The translations under genes were made by a program, and so were the position numbers. A DNA stretch of 32,809 nucleotides, taken from IMG/VR virus record IMGVR_UViG_3300008459_000201, positions 1 to 32,809 of that record; one strand, written 5' to 3'. The stretch is from a virus. The notes below the pieces were generated by a model, which did no database searches, was not told the origin of the DNA, and worked only from the letters and a program-made list of their open reading frames with translations. Shown here in pieces: positions 25,350-32,646 of the stretch. Every line of letters starts with the position of its first letter. Within the stretch, counting starts at the first letter, position 1.

Positions 25350-26408
25350 TTGAAAGTAGCAATACTTGGTGATACGCACTTTGGTGCTCGTAATGATAGT
25401 GCTCACTTCTCCGTATTCTTTGAGAAGTTTTATAAAGAGATCTTCTTTCCGTACCTCGAACAACACAATATATTGCACGTGATCCAGTTAGGTGATGTGT
25501 TTGATAGACGGAAGTATATTAACTTCCAAACTCTAAACCACTGTAAGAAGTACTTCTTTGAGAAGTTGAACAATGAGTATTCATCTTGGTTGCTTGTTGG
25601 CAATCATGATGCCTACTATAAAAACACAAATGAAGTCAACTCGCTTGATATGTTATTAGGTGAGTATCACAACATCAATCTTGTAACAAACCCAACTGAA
25701 TTGGAACTGGAAGATACAAATGTGCTCTTACTTCCTTGGATCTGTGATGATAACTTTAATGATACGATGGAGGCAGTCAATTCTACGAAAGCTCAAGTCG
25801 CTTTCGGCCATTTGGAGTTAACTGGATTTGAGATGTACAAAGGACAGTTGATGGATCACGGAATGGATCCAAACCTGTTCAGTAAGTTTGACATGGTTGT
25901 TTCTGGTCACTACCATCATAAATCCCACGCTAAGAATGTTACCTACACAGGAACACCTTATGAGATGACGTGGTCTGACTATGGAGACTTAAAAGGTTTC
26001 CATATCTTTGATACTGAGACGCGAGAGCTCGAGTTCATTAGCAATCCATTTAAGATGTTCCACAAGTTGCATTATGATGACTTGAACCAACCGGTTGGTT
26101 ATATTAATACATGGGACCTGACCGACATGGCTGGTGCTTATGTGAAGGTGATTGTAAGAAACAAAACAAACACTTTGTGGTTTGATAGTTTGATTGACAG
26201 ACTTGAGAAGTCAGGTGTGTCTGATGTTCAAGTTGTTGAAGATCATTTCCATTTGGATTTGGAGAGTGATGATGATATTGTTAGTCAAGCAGAAGACACT
26301 TTAACTATTTTGCGTAAGTATGTTGACCAGATTGACTCTACAGTTAACAAACCAAGATTAGAGAGCTTGTTGAGAACACTTTACAGTGAAGCATTAAGTA
26401 TAGAATGA
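25350..26408 (+). CDS. gp47: gp47 recombination nuclease subunit (Mre11-like)
   Basis: A 352-residue metallophosphoesterase (T4 gp47: 339). It starts at TTG 25350 immediately after the gp55 stop, giving KVAILGDTHFG, the first metal-binding motif; no ATG lies at a usable position, and GAGGAA is eight bases upstream. Further motifs are QLGDVFDRR, LLVGNHDAYY, FGHLELTG and VSGHYHHKS, the standard set for Mn-dependent Mre11 nucleases. It pairs with gp46 to resect double-strand ends for recombination-dependent replication. The 3' end overlaps gp46 (ATGA). Confidence 0.94.
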   Translation: MKVAILGDTHFGARNDSAHFSVFFEKFYKEIFFPYLEQHNILHVIQLGDVFDRRKYINFQTLNHCKKYFFEKLNNEYSSWLLVGNHDAYYKNTNEVNSLDMLLGEYHNINLVTNPTELELEDTNVLLLPWICDDNFNDTMEAVNSTKAQVAFGHLELTGFEMYKGQLMDHGMDPNLFSKFDMVVSGHYHHKSHAKNVTYTGTPYEMTWSDYGDLKGFHIFDTETRELEFISNPFKMFHKLHYDDLNQPVGYINTWDLTDMAGAYVKVIVRNKTNTLWFDSLIDRLEKSGVSDVQVVEDHFHLDLESDDDIVSQAEDTLTILRKYVDQIDSTVNKPRLESLLRTLYSEALSIE

Positions 26409-28123
26409 TTGAATTTAAGACTTTGAGATGGATGAACCTGTTAAGTACAGGAAATGCATTTACGGAAGTCAACTTGAACACACACAAGTCGACTTTGATT
26501 GTAGGACAGAACGGAGCTGGTAAGAGTACCGTTCTTGATGCATTGTCTTTTGTATTGTATGGAAAGCCGTTCCGTAAAATTAATAAACCTCAACTGATCA
26601 ATACCATTAACGGTAAGAACTGTGTAGTGGAAGTTGAGTTTGATGTTGGTAAGAAGAAGTACAAAGTTATACGAGGTATCAAACCAAACATCTTTGAGAT
26701 CTATCATAATGGTGAGATGATCAACCAATCTGCTGATGTTAAAGACTATCAGGATATGTTAGAGAAGACAATTCTCAAACTAAACCATAAGTCTTTTAAT
26801 CAGATTGTGATTCTTGGAAGTGCATCGTTTGTTCCTTTCATGCAACTACCAGCAGCTCACCGTAGAGAGATCATTGAAGACCTTTTAGACATTCAGATCT
26901 TCTCTGTAATGAATAGTTTGTTAAAAGACAAGGCTGCAACTAATAAGTCAGCAATCACAGATAACAAATACAAGTTGGAAATGGTTATCGATAAGATTGA
27001 GATCCACAAGAAGCATTTGGAAGCACAGAAGGTGGACAACACACAACTGATTGCGGATAAACAATCTAAGATTGCCAAACTAACCAGTGATGTTGTTTCA
27101 ATTAAGAAGAACGTAGAGCAGTTTAATAAAGAGATTGAAGAGCTCCGTACTAAACTAATCAGCAAAGATAAGTTATCAGCTAAGCAATCTAAACTGCAAA
27201 CTTTGCAGAGACAGATTGGCGAACGTGTGAAAAAGACAGAGAAAGAGATTGGATTCTTCACTGTTCATGATACTTGCCCAACTTGCAACCAGGATATCAG
27301 TCAAGAATTTAAAGATACCAAGATTAAAGAGAAGTCAGGTCAACATACACAGCTTGTGGAAGGTTTAAACAAGCTACAAGAGGAGCTCGGCATCGTTGTA
27401 GAGTCAATGCAGGAGTTCGCTGAAATAAACGATTCTATCGTGGAATTAAACAAGAATGTAGCTGTTAGCAATAACAATGCTAGGTTTTCCAATGAGGCTA
27501 TCCAGGAATTGCAGATCGAAGTCACTGCTCTTCAAGAGAAGACAATGAACATTGAGAACAATTCAGCAGAGATTAAAAATCTATTGGAAGACCAGAAAGC
27601 ACTAGGACTTGCAAAGATTGAGCTTGATGAAGAGAAGAGTGTTTATGATGTTGCTTCTGTCCTGTTGAAAGATAGTGGGATTAAGACTAAGATCATCAAG
27701 CAGTACATTCCTGTGATCAATAAACTGATCAACAAGTATCTGGCTTCAATGGACTTCTTTGTCAACTTTGAGCTGGATGAGAATTTTGAAGAGAAAATTA
27801 AATCGAGGTTTAGAGATGAATTCAGTTACGCATCTTTCTCAGAAGGTGAAAAGGCAAGATTGGATCTTGCTTTGTTGTTCACTTGGAGATCAATTGCTAA
27901 GTTACGCAACAGCGCTAGTACCAATCTTCTTATACTCGACGAAGTATTTGATGGATCGCTAGACAATACTGGTAATGATGAACTGCTTGGAATCCTACAA
28001 GCATTGACTCAAGGTAATAATGTGTTTGTCATTAGTCATAAGACTGATGCTTACTTGGATAAGTTTGAAAAGGTGTTGAAGTTTGAAAAGCATAAGAACT
28101 TCTCACGTATTGCGGAGGTATAA
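26405..28123 (+). CDS. gp46: gp46 recombination ATPase subunit (Rad50-like)
   Basis: A 572-residue SMC/Rad50-type ATPase (T4 gp46: 560). Walker A is GQNGAGKST (residues 34-42). A long coiled coil surrounds the zinc hook CPTC (Cys291, Cys294). The ABC signature SFSEGEKARLDLAL and Walker B LLILDEVFDGSLD follow near residues 477-520, and FVISHK is the H-loop. It works with gp47 as the end-resection complex. It overlaps both gp47 and the deformylase gene by a few bases. Confidence 0.95.
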   Translation: MIEFKTLRWMNLLSTGNAFTEVNLNTHKSTLIVGQNGAGKSTVLDALSFVLYGKPFRKINKPQLINTINGKNCVVEVEFDVGKKKYKVIRGIKPNIFEIYHNGEMINQSADVKDYQDMLEKTILKLNHKSFNQIVILGSASFVPFMQLPAAHRREIIEDLLDIQIFSVMNSLLKDKAATNKSAITDNKYKLEMVIDKIEIHKKHLEAQKVDNTQLIADKQSKIAKLTSDVVSIKKNVEQFNKEIEELRTKLISKDKLSAKQSKLQTLQRQIGERVKKTEKEIGFFTVHDTCPTCNQDISQEFKDTKIKEKSGQHTQLVEGLNKLQEELGIVVESMQEFAEINDSIVELNKNVAVSNNNARFSNEAIQELQIEVTALQEKTMNIENNSAEIKNLLEDQKALGLAKIELDEEKSVYDVASVLLKDSGIKTKIIKQYIPVINKLINKYLASMDFFVNFELDENFEEKIKSRFRDEFSYASFSEGEKARLDLALLFTWRSIAKLRNSASTNLLILDEVFDGSLDNTGNDELLGILQALTQGNNVFVISHKTDAYLDKFEKVLKFEKHKNFSRIAEV

Positions 28124-28701
28124 TGATTTTAGATTTAGTAAGTAGTGACCATCCTTTGTTGAAGACTAAGATGGAGAAGTGGGACTTTGCTAATCCACCA
28201 ATGGATGCAAATGAGCTTGCAAACAATTTGATTGAGACAATGGTCGACCGTGAAGGTCTAGGTCTCTCAGCAAACCAGTGTGGTCTTCCTTATCGCGTAT
28301 TTGTAATGTGGTCTAATCCAACTAAGGTTTGTTTCAATCCTAGGGTTGTTAACCATGTTGGTGATATGCTTCCATTCTCTGAAGGTTGTCTGTCTTATCC
28401 AAACCTTTATGTAAAGATTAAAAGACCAATGGGTGTTCGTGTTCGTTACCAAACACCTGATGGTGAGACACACACTGAAGACTTTAACGGGATGACAGCT
28501 CGGATATTCCAACACGAGCTTGATCATTTAGAAGGAGTGGTGTATACTTCGAGGGCAAATAAAATTCATTTGGATAGAGCCATGAGAACTAAGAAAGCTC
28601 ATGACCGTATCATTAAGAACACACCAAAACAAGTTGTCCCTACAAGTATGGTACAGCGTATCTTAGAAAAGGCTAATAAAGAAAATGGAAGTACAACCTA
28701 A
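28123..28701 (+). CDS. def: Peptide deformylase
   Basis: A 192-residue protein with all three deformylase motifs: GLGLSANQ (residues 45-52), EGCLS with Cys89, and QHELDHLEG (His131, Glu132, His135). It removes the formyl group from nascent N-terminal Met using Fe/Zn. Phage deformylases are known from cyanophages and other marine phages. The C-terminus extends about 40 residues beyond the HExxH helix (RAMRTKKAHDRIIKNTPK ...), longer than minimal phage forms. ATG 28123 overlaps the gp46 stop; the last 17 bp overlap a small membrane-protein gene. Confidence 0.94.
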   Translation: MILDLVSSDHPLLKTKMEKWDFANPPMDANELANNLIETMVDREGLGLSANQCGLPYRVFVMWSNPTKVCFNPRVVNHVGDMLPFSEGCLSYPNLYVKIKRPMGVRVRYQTPDGETHTEDFNGMTARIFQHELDHLEGVVYTSRANKIHLDRAMRTKKAHDRIIKNTPKQVVPTSMVQRILEKANKENGSTT

Positions 28702-28852
28702 AGACCCAAGCAAGAAACATTTTTATGTTAGTCTTGTAAAAAGTGGATTGCGTATTTTTGCTGGAGCTACTTTAGCAGCTGGTCAATTATATGTGGCTGG
28801 AATGTTGTTAATTTTTGCAGAGATGTTAGGTATCGTTGAGGAAATAGTATAA
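28685..28852 (+). CDS. Small single-span membrane protein
   Basis: A 55-residue frame overlooked by length filters. It opens MEVQPKDPSKKHFYVSLVKSG and contains a hydrophobic stretch (IFAGATLAAGQLYVAGMLL, continuing to a short acidic end IVEEIV). It starts inside def in a different frame and its TAA overlaps the queE ATG (TAATG), which fills the 150-bp gap exactly and argues it is real. Similar short proteins with a K-S-G-x-R start and one membrane helix occur in other T4-like phages (from memory). The function is unknown. Confidence 0.75.
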   Translation: MEVQPKDPSKKHFYVSLVKSGLRIFAGATLAAGQLYVAGMLLIFAEMLGIVEEIV

Positions 28853-29703
28853 TGGCAAAGTTAAAAGTAGCAGAACTTTTTTATAGTATCCAAGGTGAAG
28901 GTCGTTACATGGGAGTGCCTTCTGTGTTCCTTCGCACATTTGGATGTAACTTTAAATGTGAGGGCTTTGGAATGCCCAAAGGAGAGTTAAGTGATGAACG
29001 AAATGTTATCGCGCTTAAAGTGGATGATATCGGAAGTTACAACAGCCTTCCACTTGTTAGTACTGGCTGCGACTCTTACGCTAGTTGGGATCCTCGCTTC
29101 AAGCATCTTAGTCCTGTTCTTAGTACTGATTCGATTGCCAATACAATTATGGATATGCTTCCGCACAAGAGGTGGGAAGACGAACATCTCGTGATCACAG
29201 GTGGTGAGCCATTGCTTGGTTGGCAGCGTGCTTATCCTGAGTTGCTTGAGAATCCAAACATGCAAGCTCTTGCTGAGTTGACGTTTGAAACAAACGGCAC
29301 ACAAAAACTTGATCCAGCATTCTATGAATATATGATGATGGAGTGGGTAATGGAACGCGGTTATGAAACCCTGACATTCTCTGTATCACCAAAGCTATCA
29401 GTATCTGGTGAGAAATGGGATGAAGCAATATGTCCTGATGTTGTTGCAGAGTATAGTAGCCTTGGTTACACATACTTGAAGTTTGTTGTTGCATCACAGG
29501 ACGACATTGACGAAGCACAGCAAGCTGTTGATGAATACCGTAAAGCTGGATTCGTAGGTCCTGTTTATGTTATGCCTGTTGGTGGTGTAGAATCAGTTTA
29601 TAATATGAATAGCCGTAATGTGGCTGAGTTTGCTATCAAGAAGGGTTGGAGATATTCTGATCGATTGCAAGTTCCACTGTTTAAGAATGAGTGGGGAACT
29701 TAA
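28852..29703 (+). CDS. queE: QueE-like 7-carboxy-7-deazaguanine synthase (radical SAM)
   Basis: A 283-residue protein. The N-terminus FYSIQGEGRYMGVPSVFLRTFGCNFKC is the QueE signature, followed by LVITGGEPLLGWQ and ELTFETNGTQ. QueE converts 6-carboxytetrahydropterin to 7-carboxy-7-deazaguanine. The iron-sulphur motif is unusual: Cys32 and Cys36 have the normal CxxxC spacing, but the third Cys appears displaced to Cys73 in STGCDSYASW by a roughly 33-residue insertion. In standard enzymes it would follow at residue 39, which is Phe. Length exceeds the E. coli enzyme (223). It is coupled to both neighbours by TAATG overlaps. queD lies 1.1 kb downstream. Confidence 0.9.
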   Translation: MAKLKVAELFYSIQGEGRYMGVPSVFLRTFGCNFKCEGFGMPKGELSDERNVIALKVDDIGSYNSLPLVSTGCDSYASWDPRFKHLSPVLSTDSIANTIMDMLPHKRWEDEHLVITGGEPLLGWQRAYPELLENPNMQALAELTFETNGTQKLDPAFYEYMMMEWVMERGYETLTFSVSPKLSVSGEKWDEAICPDVVAEYSSLGYTYLKFVVASQDDIDEAQQAVDEYRKAGFVGPVYVMPVGGVESVYNMNSRNVAEFAIKKGWRYSDRLQVPLFKNEWGT

Positions 29704-30437
29704 TGCATACTGTATATTGGAGCTGCGCACCTCTGACACCTTTGCCTATCAGTAATGACGATATGTCATTGTTGTATGTAGAGCCAGTACCTGTCTATAA
29801 AAAGGTACTGGATGAGGTTGTCAATATGAACATTGTCAAAACAAAAAGAACAGCACAATATTTTTTCAATTGCCCTGCTTTTAAGCAAACTATCAGGAAT
29901 ACTTTTGCAATCCTTGCCCCAATCGATTTGACCATGTCATTAACTCCAACTGAACTTCGTGTAAAAGAATTAAATCAGCGAGAATTCGATTTGTTTATCA
30001 ATGTGAGAAGTCTAGAAGATAAATTTATAGGTTTGAATACAGGATTATTATTATTTTCTGAAAAATCAGTCAATATGACTGCTTACTCTGCATTTCTTTC
30101 TAAAGGAGATGTCGCCCGCAAGACAAGAATCATTCCTGGAACATACAATATATCAAAGTGGTTTAGACCAATAGAATGTCCTTTTATTGTTGATGAGGAA
30201 TGCGATCAAATTTCAATCAAAAGAGGTGACCCACTTTTCTATATTTCGTTTGATTGTGAACAGGATGTTGAATTTAAAAGGTTTAATTGTACACCTGATT
30301 TATCAAGAGAGATGGATAAATGTTTGAATCTCAAAAAATATATTAAAAATATAGGCTTAGATTTATTATATGGAATGTTCTCAGGAGCTGGTGGAAATAA
30401 AAAAGTGGCTCGTTTAATCAAACAAAATTTATTATGA
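29703..30437 (+). CDS. Unrecognised phage protein between queE and a twin-arginine-signal gene
   Basis: A 244-residue protein (MHTVYWSCAPLTPLP); ATG 29703 overlaps the queE stop (TAATG). An upstream in-frame GTG at 29691 is less likely. There is no signal peptide or membrane helix. Visible features are a Pro-rich start, a Cys in YFFNCPAFKQTIRNTF, a middle beta-like region (TELRVKELNQREFDLFINVRS) and a basic helical C-terminus (KKVARLIKQNL). I have seen similar hypothetical proteins in marine phages but cannot name a family. Codons are more A/T-rich than in the flanking que genes, for example many ATA, TTA and AAA, which hints at separate origin. Confidence 0.7.
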   Translation: MHTVYWSCAPLTPLPISNDDMSLLYVEPVPVYKKVLDEVVNMNIVKTKRTAQYFFNCPAFKQTIRNTFAILAPIDLTMSLTPTELRVKELNQREFDLFINVRSLEDKFIGLNTGLLLFSEKSVNMTAYSAFLSKGDVARKTRIIPGTYNISKWFRPIECPFIVDEECDQISIKRGDPLFYISFDCEQDVEFKRFNCTPDLSREMDKCLNLKKYIKNIGLDLLYGMFSGAGGNKKVARLIKQNLL

Positions 30438-30446
30438 GGAGTTAAT

Positions 30447-30788
30447 GTGAATCAAAGACGTAATTTTTTGAAAGGCGTTGGTATTGCTGGCGCTTTTGTG
30501 GCTGGTGTTGCTGCCTATAAGCAGGTGAAAGACATTGCTGACAATAGTAAGGACATTAGCCATCTAGCACCACCAGATAATGCACATACAATACAAGTCA
30601 CAGGAGCTTATGGTCAAGCACCGAAGCCAGTGCCTGTTTATGAAGACTTCAGTATTGGGTCATCATCGTATTACATTAACGGTTACAACAGTGAAGTAAC
30701 TCACAAGGTTGCAATGACAGTAGGTAAAGATAATAGGCTTTGGATTAAAGTTGGCGACGAATGGCGCCGAGTAGCATTAGAGGGATAA
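30447..30788 (+). CDS. Small protein with twin-arginine (Tat) signal
   Basis: A 113-residue protein starting at GTG 30447 with GAGGAG five bases upstream. The N-terminus MNQRRNFLKGVGIAGAFVAGVAA is a textbook Tat signal: RRxFLK motif, then a weakly hydrophobic Gly/Ala stretch. No obvious AxA cleavage site is fixed, so it might be anchored. The mature part is small and beta-like, ending LWIKVGDEWRRVALEG. Export would use the host TatABC system, placing a folded protein in the periplasm. It lies between an unknown protein and queD, with a one-base gap to queD. The function is unknown. Confidence 0.75.
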   Translation: MNQRRNFLKGVGIAGAFVAGVAAYKQVKDIADNSKDISHLAPPDNAHTIQVTGAYGQAPKPVPVYEDFSIGSSSYYINGYNSEVTHKVAMTVGKDNRLWIKVGDEWRRVALEG

Positions 30789-30789
30789 T

Positions 30790-31296
30790 ATGGAACTACA
30801 ACCAATTACATACAAATACGTTTCAACAAAGGAATATGTTGATGCGTTTCCTGTAGCATACAGGCAATTCAAAGCAGATTCACACTGCAACTTAATCCAC
30901 GGCTATGCATTCAGCATGAAGTTCCACTTTGGAACCAATGATCTCGATGTTCGTAATTGGGTGGCTGATTATGGTGGTCTTAAAGAGCTGAAAGAAGTTC
31001 TACAAGATCAGTTTGATCATACATTGCTTGTTGCAGAGAATGATCCTGAGTTAGAGATATACAAAGAGTTAGAACGTCGTAAGATTGCTAAGCTGACCAT
31101 CCTTCCTAAGTTAGGTTGTGAAGGCCTTGCTGATCAATTGTACCGATATGTTAACGGTGTTTACATTCCTGACTACTGGGGTCCATCAGAAGCTAATCGT
31201 CTGTGGTGCTTCCGTGTAGAAGTTCGTGAGACACAATCCAACATGGCGTTCCGTGAAGGACACCGTGAGTGGAATGAGGACCTGTTTGATGTTTAA
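30790..31296 (+). CDS. queD: QueD-like 6-carboxytetrahydropterin synthase
   Basis: A 168-residue protein of the 6-pyruvoyltetrahydropterin synthase/QueD family. Family blocks are ADSHCNLIHGYAF (candidate nucleophile Cys33, His32 and His37), NWVADYGGLKELKEVL, QFDHTLL and VEVRETQSN with the catalytic Glu. QueD makes 6-carboxytetrahydropterin from dihydroneopterin triphosphate, the product of FolE. The usual HGH zinc pair reads HGY here, a variant I recall in some bacterial and phage homologues, so metal binding may differ from E. coli QueD. It sits 1 base after the Tat-signal gene; the 3' end overlaps the next small gene. Confidence 0.88.
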   Translation: MELQPITYKYVSTKEYVDAFPVAYRQFKADSHCNLIHGYAFSMKFHFGTNDLDVRNWVADYGGLKELKEVLQDQFDHTLLVAENDPELEIYKELERRKIAKLTILPKLGCEGLADQLYRYVNGVYIPDYWGPSEANRLWCFRVEVRETQSNMAFREGHREWNEDLFDV

Positions 31297-31498
31297 ACAG
31301 TACAAGTGGGTTCCTGATGGAACTTACGACTCTTCTGAATACCTTGTGCGTTATGTTATCGAGGAAGGTAATGCCAAGACAGTGATTTCGAAAATGTGGG
31401 TCGACGAAGGTGGACATGCAACTCTTGGCAAAGAGCTTAGACAGCCATGGGGTGCATTCCCTGACTTTCCACCAAAGCCACCAAAGAAGGTTGACTAA
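31289..31498 (+). CDS. Small hypothetical protein
   Basis: A 69-residue protein, MFKQYKWVPDGTYDSSEYLVR. ATG 31289 overlaps the end of queD, and the frame extends upstream in queD but this start is favoured by coupling. It ends in a proline/lysine-rich tail (PDFPPKPPKKVD). There is no membrane helix or known motif. The -35 of the next promoter overlaps its stop codon. Confidence 0.6.
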   Translation: MFKQYKWVPDGTYDSSEYLVRYVIEEGNAKTVISKMWVDEGGHATLGKELRQPWGAFPDFPPKPPKKVD

Positions 31499-31519
31499 AG
31501 GTCTGAATTGTGTTATAAT
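31491..31519 (+). promoter_or_regulatory. Sigma70-type promoter, predicted leaderless start
   Basis: TTGACT (31491-31496), a 17-bp spacer and TATAAT (31514-31519). Near-consensus. Predicted +1 at 31526 is the A of the ATG of the downstream gene, and no Shine-Dalgarno is visible. Confidence 0.82.
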
Positions 31520-31542
31520 CCCCTTATGGAAAACACAATTCA
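31504..31542 (+). repeat. Perfect 11-bp inverted repeat around -10 and start codon
   Basis: TGAATTGTGTT (31504-31514) and AACACAATTCA (31532-31542) are exact complements with a 17-nt spacer holding most of the -10 and the ATG. It could be a repressor operator or an RNA hairpin in read-through transcripts. Confidence 0.75.
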
Positions 31543-32395
31543 AATTCCTTCTGCAAATTCAATAGTTAAAGTTACTGCTTCATTTAGAAACATTAATTAT
31601 TATACTAGTGAATCAAAACCATTTGATGAATCTATTATCGAAGGTGTTGTAGTTAATAATCCAAAGTGGGTTGATGCTAATTCAATTACTATAGAAACCG
31701 GTAATAAAGATTTTCCAGTTTCTATTATATCGATTAAGAATATTAAGAAAGTTGATATTATCAAAGGTAGCACTTCTGACTCAACCAAGTATTTCAATGT
31801 TCAAGGTTCCAAAGGTAGCACTTATGTGGTATCGGTTCGTGAAAACCAATATTCCTGCACGTGTACTGGGTTCAAATACCACGGGAAATGTAAGCATGGA
31901 GAAGAGGTAATGTCCCCTAAAATCAACAAGTTACAACTGTTGACCTTTTTGGACAAAGCGGATATAATAGACATATCAACTAAGGAAATAAACATGAAAC
32001 AAACCTACTCTGTCAGCTACGATAACGACTTTATGCAACGTAAACTTGACCACTACAATGCGTGGTTATTGAATCCTAAGCGTAAGGTTGAGGACGGTCC
32101 TTACCAGGGCTTTCCTGAAGAAGTAGAGCGTGCAGCTAAACTTGCTAAGGGCCGTGCTATTATGGAAGCTGAGCGTGCAGCTAAGCCTGCAAAGCCTGCA
32201 AAAGTTGTTAAGACTAAAGTAGCCGCTAAGCGTCCCCGTACTGGTGGTCCTACTAAGCAAGACCGTGCTGTAGAGATCTACCGTGCTAACATCAAGCTGT
32301 CTAAGGACAACGTGATTGCAATCATTCGTGAACAGTTGGATATGTCTCCTGCCGGAGCTACAACTTACTACTACAACGCTAAGAAATTAGCTTAA
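31526..32395 (+). CDS. SWIM zinc-finger protein with fused basic C-terminal domain
   Basis: A 289-residue reading frame from ATG 31526. Residues 1-80 are beta-rich (VVVNNPKWVDANSITIETGN). A SWIM zinc finger, CTC-x8-CKH (Cys111, Cys113, Cys122, His124), follows a strand pair. After residue 156 comes a different, Lys/Ala-rich module with its own promoter and ribosome-binding site. SWIM fingers bind nucleic acid or protein, and phage proteins of this sort usually stop shortly after the finger, as far as I recall. Here no stop intervenes, so either a fusion or two overlapping products results. The gene has its own sigma70 promoter, an operator-like dyad and a predicted leaderless start. Confidence 0.72.
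   Translation: MENTIQIPSANSIVKVTASFRNINYYTSESKPFDESIIEGVVVNNPKWVDANSITIETGNKDFPVSIISIKNIKKVDIIKGSTSDSTKYFNVQGSKGSTYVVSVRENQYSCTCTGFKYHGKCKHGEEVMSPKINKLQLLTFLDKADIIDISTKEINMKQTYSVSYDNDFMQRKLDHYNAWLLNPKRKVEDGPYQGFPEEVERAAKLAKGRAIMEAERAAKPAKPAKVVKTKVAAKRPRTGGPTKQDRAVEIYRANIKLSKDNVIAIIREQLDMSPAGATTYYYNAKKLA
31940..31968 (+). promoter_or_regulatory. Internal sigma70-type promoter
   Basis: TTGACC (31940-31945), a 17-bp spacer and TATAAT (31963-31968), inside the SWIM gene. Predicted +1 is about 31975. It precedes a Shine-Dalgarno (AAGGA, 31982-31986) and ATG 31994. Confidence 0.8.
31994..32395 (+). CDS. Nested in-frame gene: basic probable DNA-binding protein
   Basis: A 133-residue product from an internal ATG in the same frame as the SWIM gene. 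AAGGA lies seven bases upstream and a TTGACC-17-TATAAT promoter about 26 bp before the ATG. It starts MKQTYSVSYDNDFMQRKLDHYNAW, has a Lys/Ala/Pro-rich linker (AERAAKPAKPAKVVKTKVAAK) and ends in a small helical module, DRAVEIYRANIKLSKDNVI ... MSPAGATTYYYNAKK. That end module recurs in several marine phage proteins, where it follows unrelated domains (from memory). The basic linker suggests DNA binding. It may be the main or only product from this part of the frame. Confidence 0.68.
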   Translation: MKQTYSVSYDNDFMQRKLDHYNAWLLNPKRKVEDGPYQGFPEEVERAAKLAKGRAIMEAERAAKPAKPAKVVKTKVAAKRPRTGGPTKQDRAVEIYRANIKLSKDNVIAIIREQLDMSPAGATTYYYNAKKLA

Positions 32396-32409
32396 GGGGT
32401 TGAAATATT

Positions 32410-32646
32410 ATGAGTTATAAGCTATCAGAGGTGACTTACCTCAAAGAAAATTTCGATCCAAGTAACTTAAATCACGTCAAGCATTATAAATATTTTTTAG
32501 AAAATAGTCGGTGGAGTGGCTCTTGTCCTTTCAGGATTGAGTGGCCATTCGTGACAGTCCCTGAACTGATCAAGGACCGACTGATTAAAAAATATCTTAA
32601 TAACATCATTGATCACATTGAAGACAACCAAGAACAACATGCTTGA
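32410..32646 (+). CDS. Small hypothetical phage protein
   Basis: A 78-residue protein, MSYKLSEVTYLKENFDPSNL. AAGGGG (32394-32399) lies ten bases before ATG 32410. It contains RWSGSCPFRIEWPFVTVPELIKDRLIKKYL, a compact alpha/beta pattern with one Cys and two Trp. There is no known domain. Its TGA stop (32644-32646) is inside the -35 of the next promoter, and a terminator follows within 30 bp. Confidence 0.7.
   Translation: MSYKLSEVTYLKENFDPSNLNHVKHYKYFLENSRWSGSCPFRIEWPFVTVPELIKDRLIKKYLNNIIDHIEDNQEQHA

Noticed and set aside
29691-29702. GTG 29691 as the start of the gene after queE
   Set aside because: ATG 29703 forms the TAATG overlap seen at other junctions here, and the four extra residues add nothing recognisable.
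31504-31542. Inverted repeat as an intrinsic terminator
   Set aside because: No T-run follows and the stem is A/T-rich; the promoter and start codon within it fit an operator or translational switch better.
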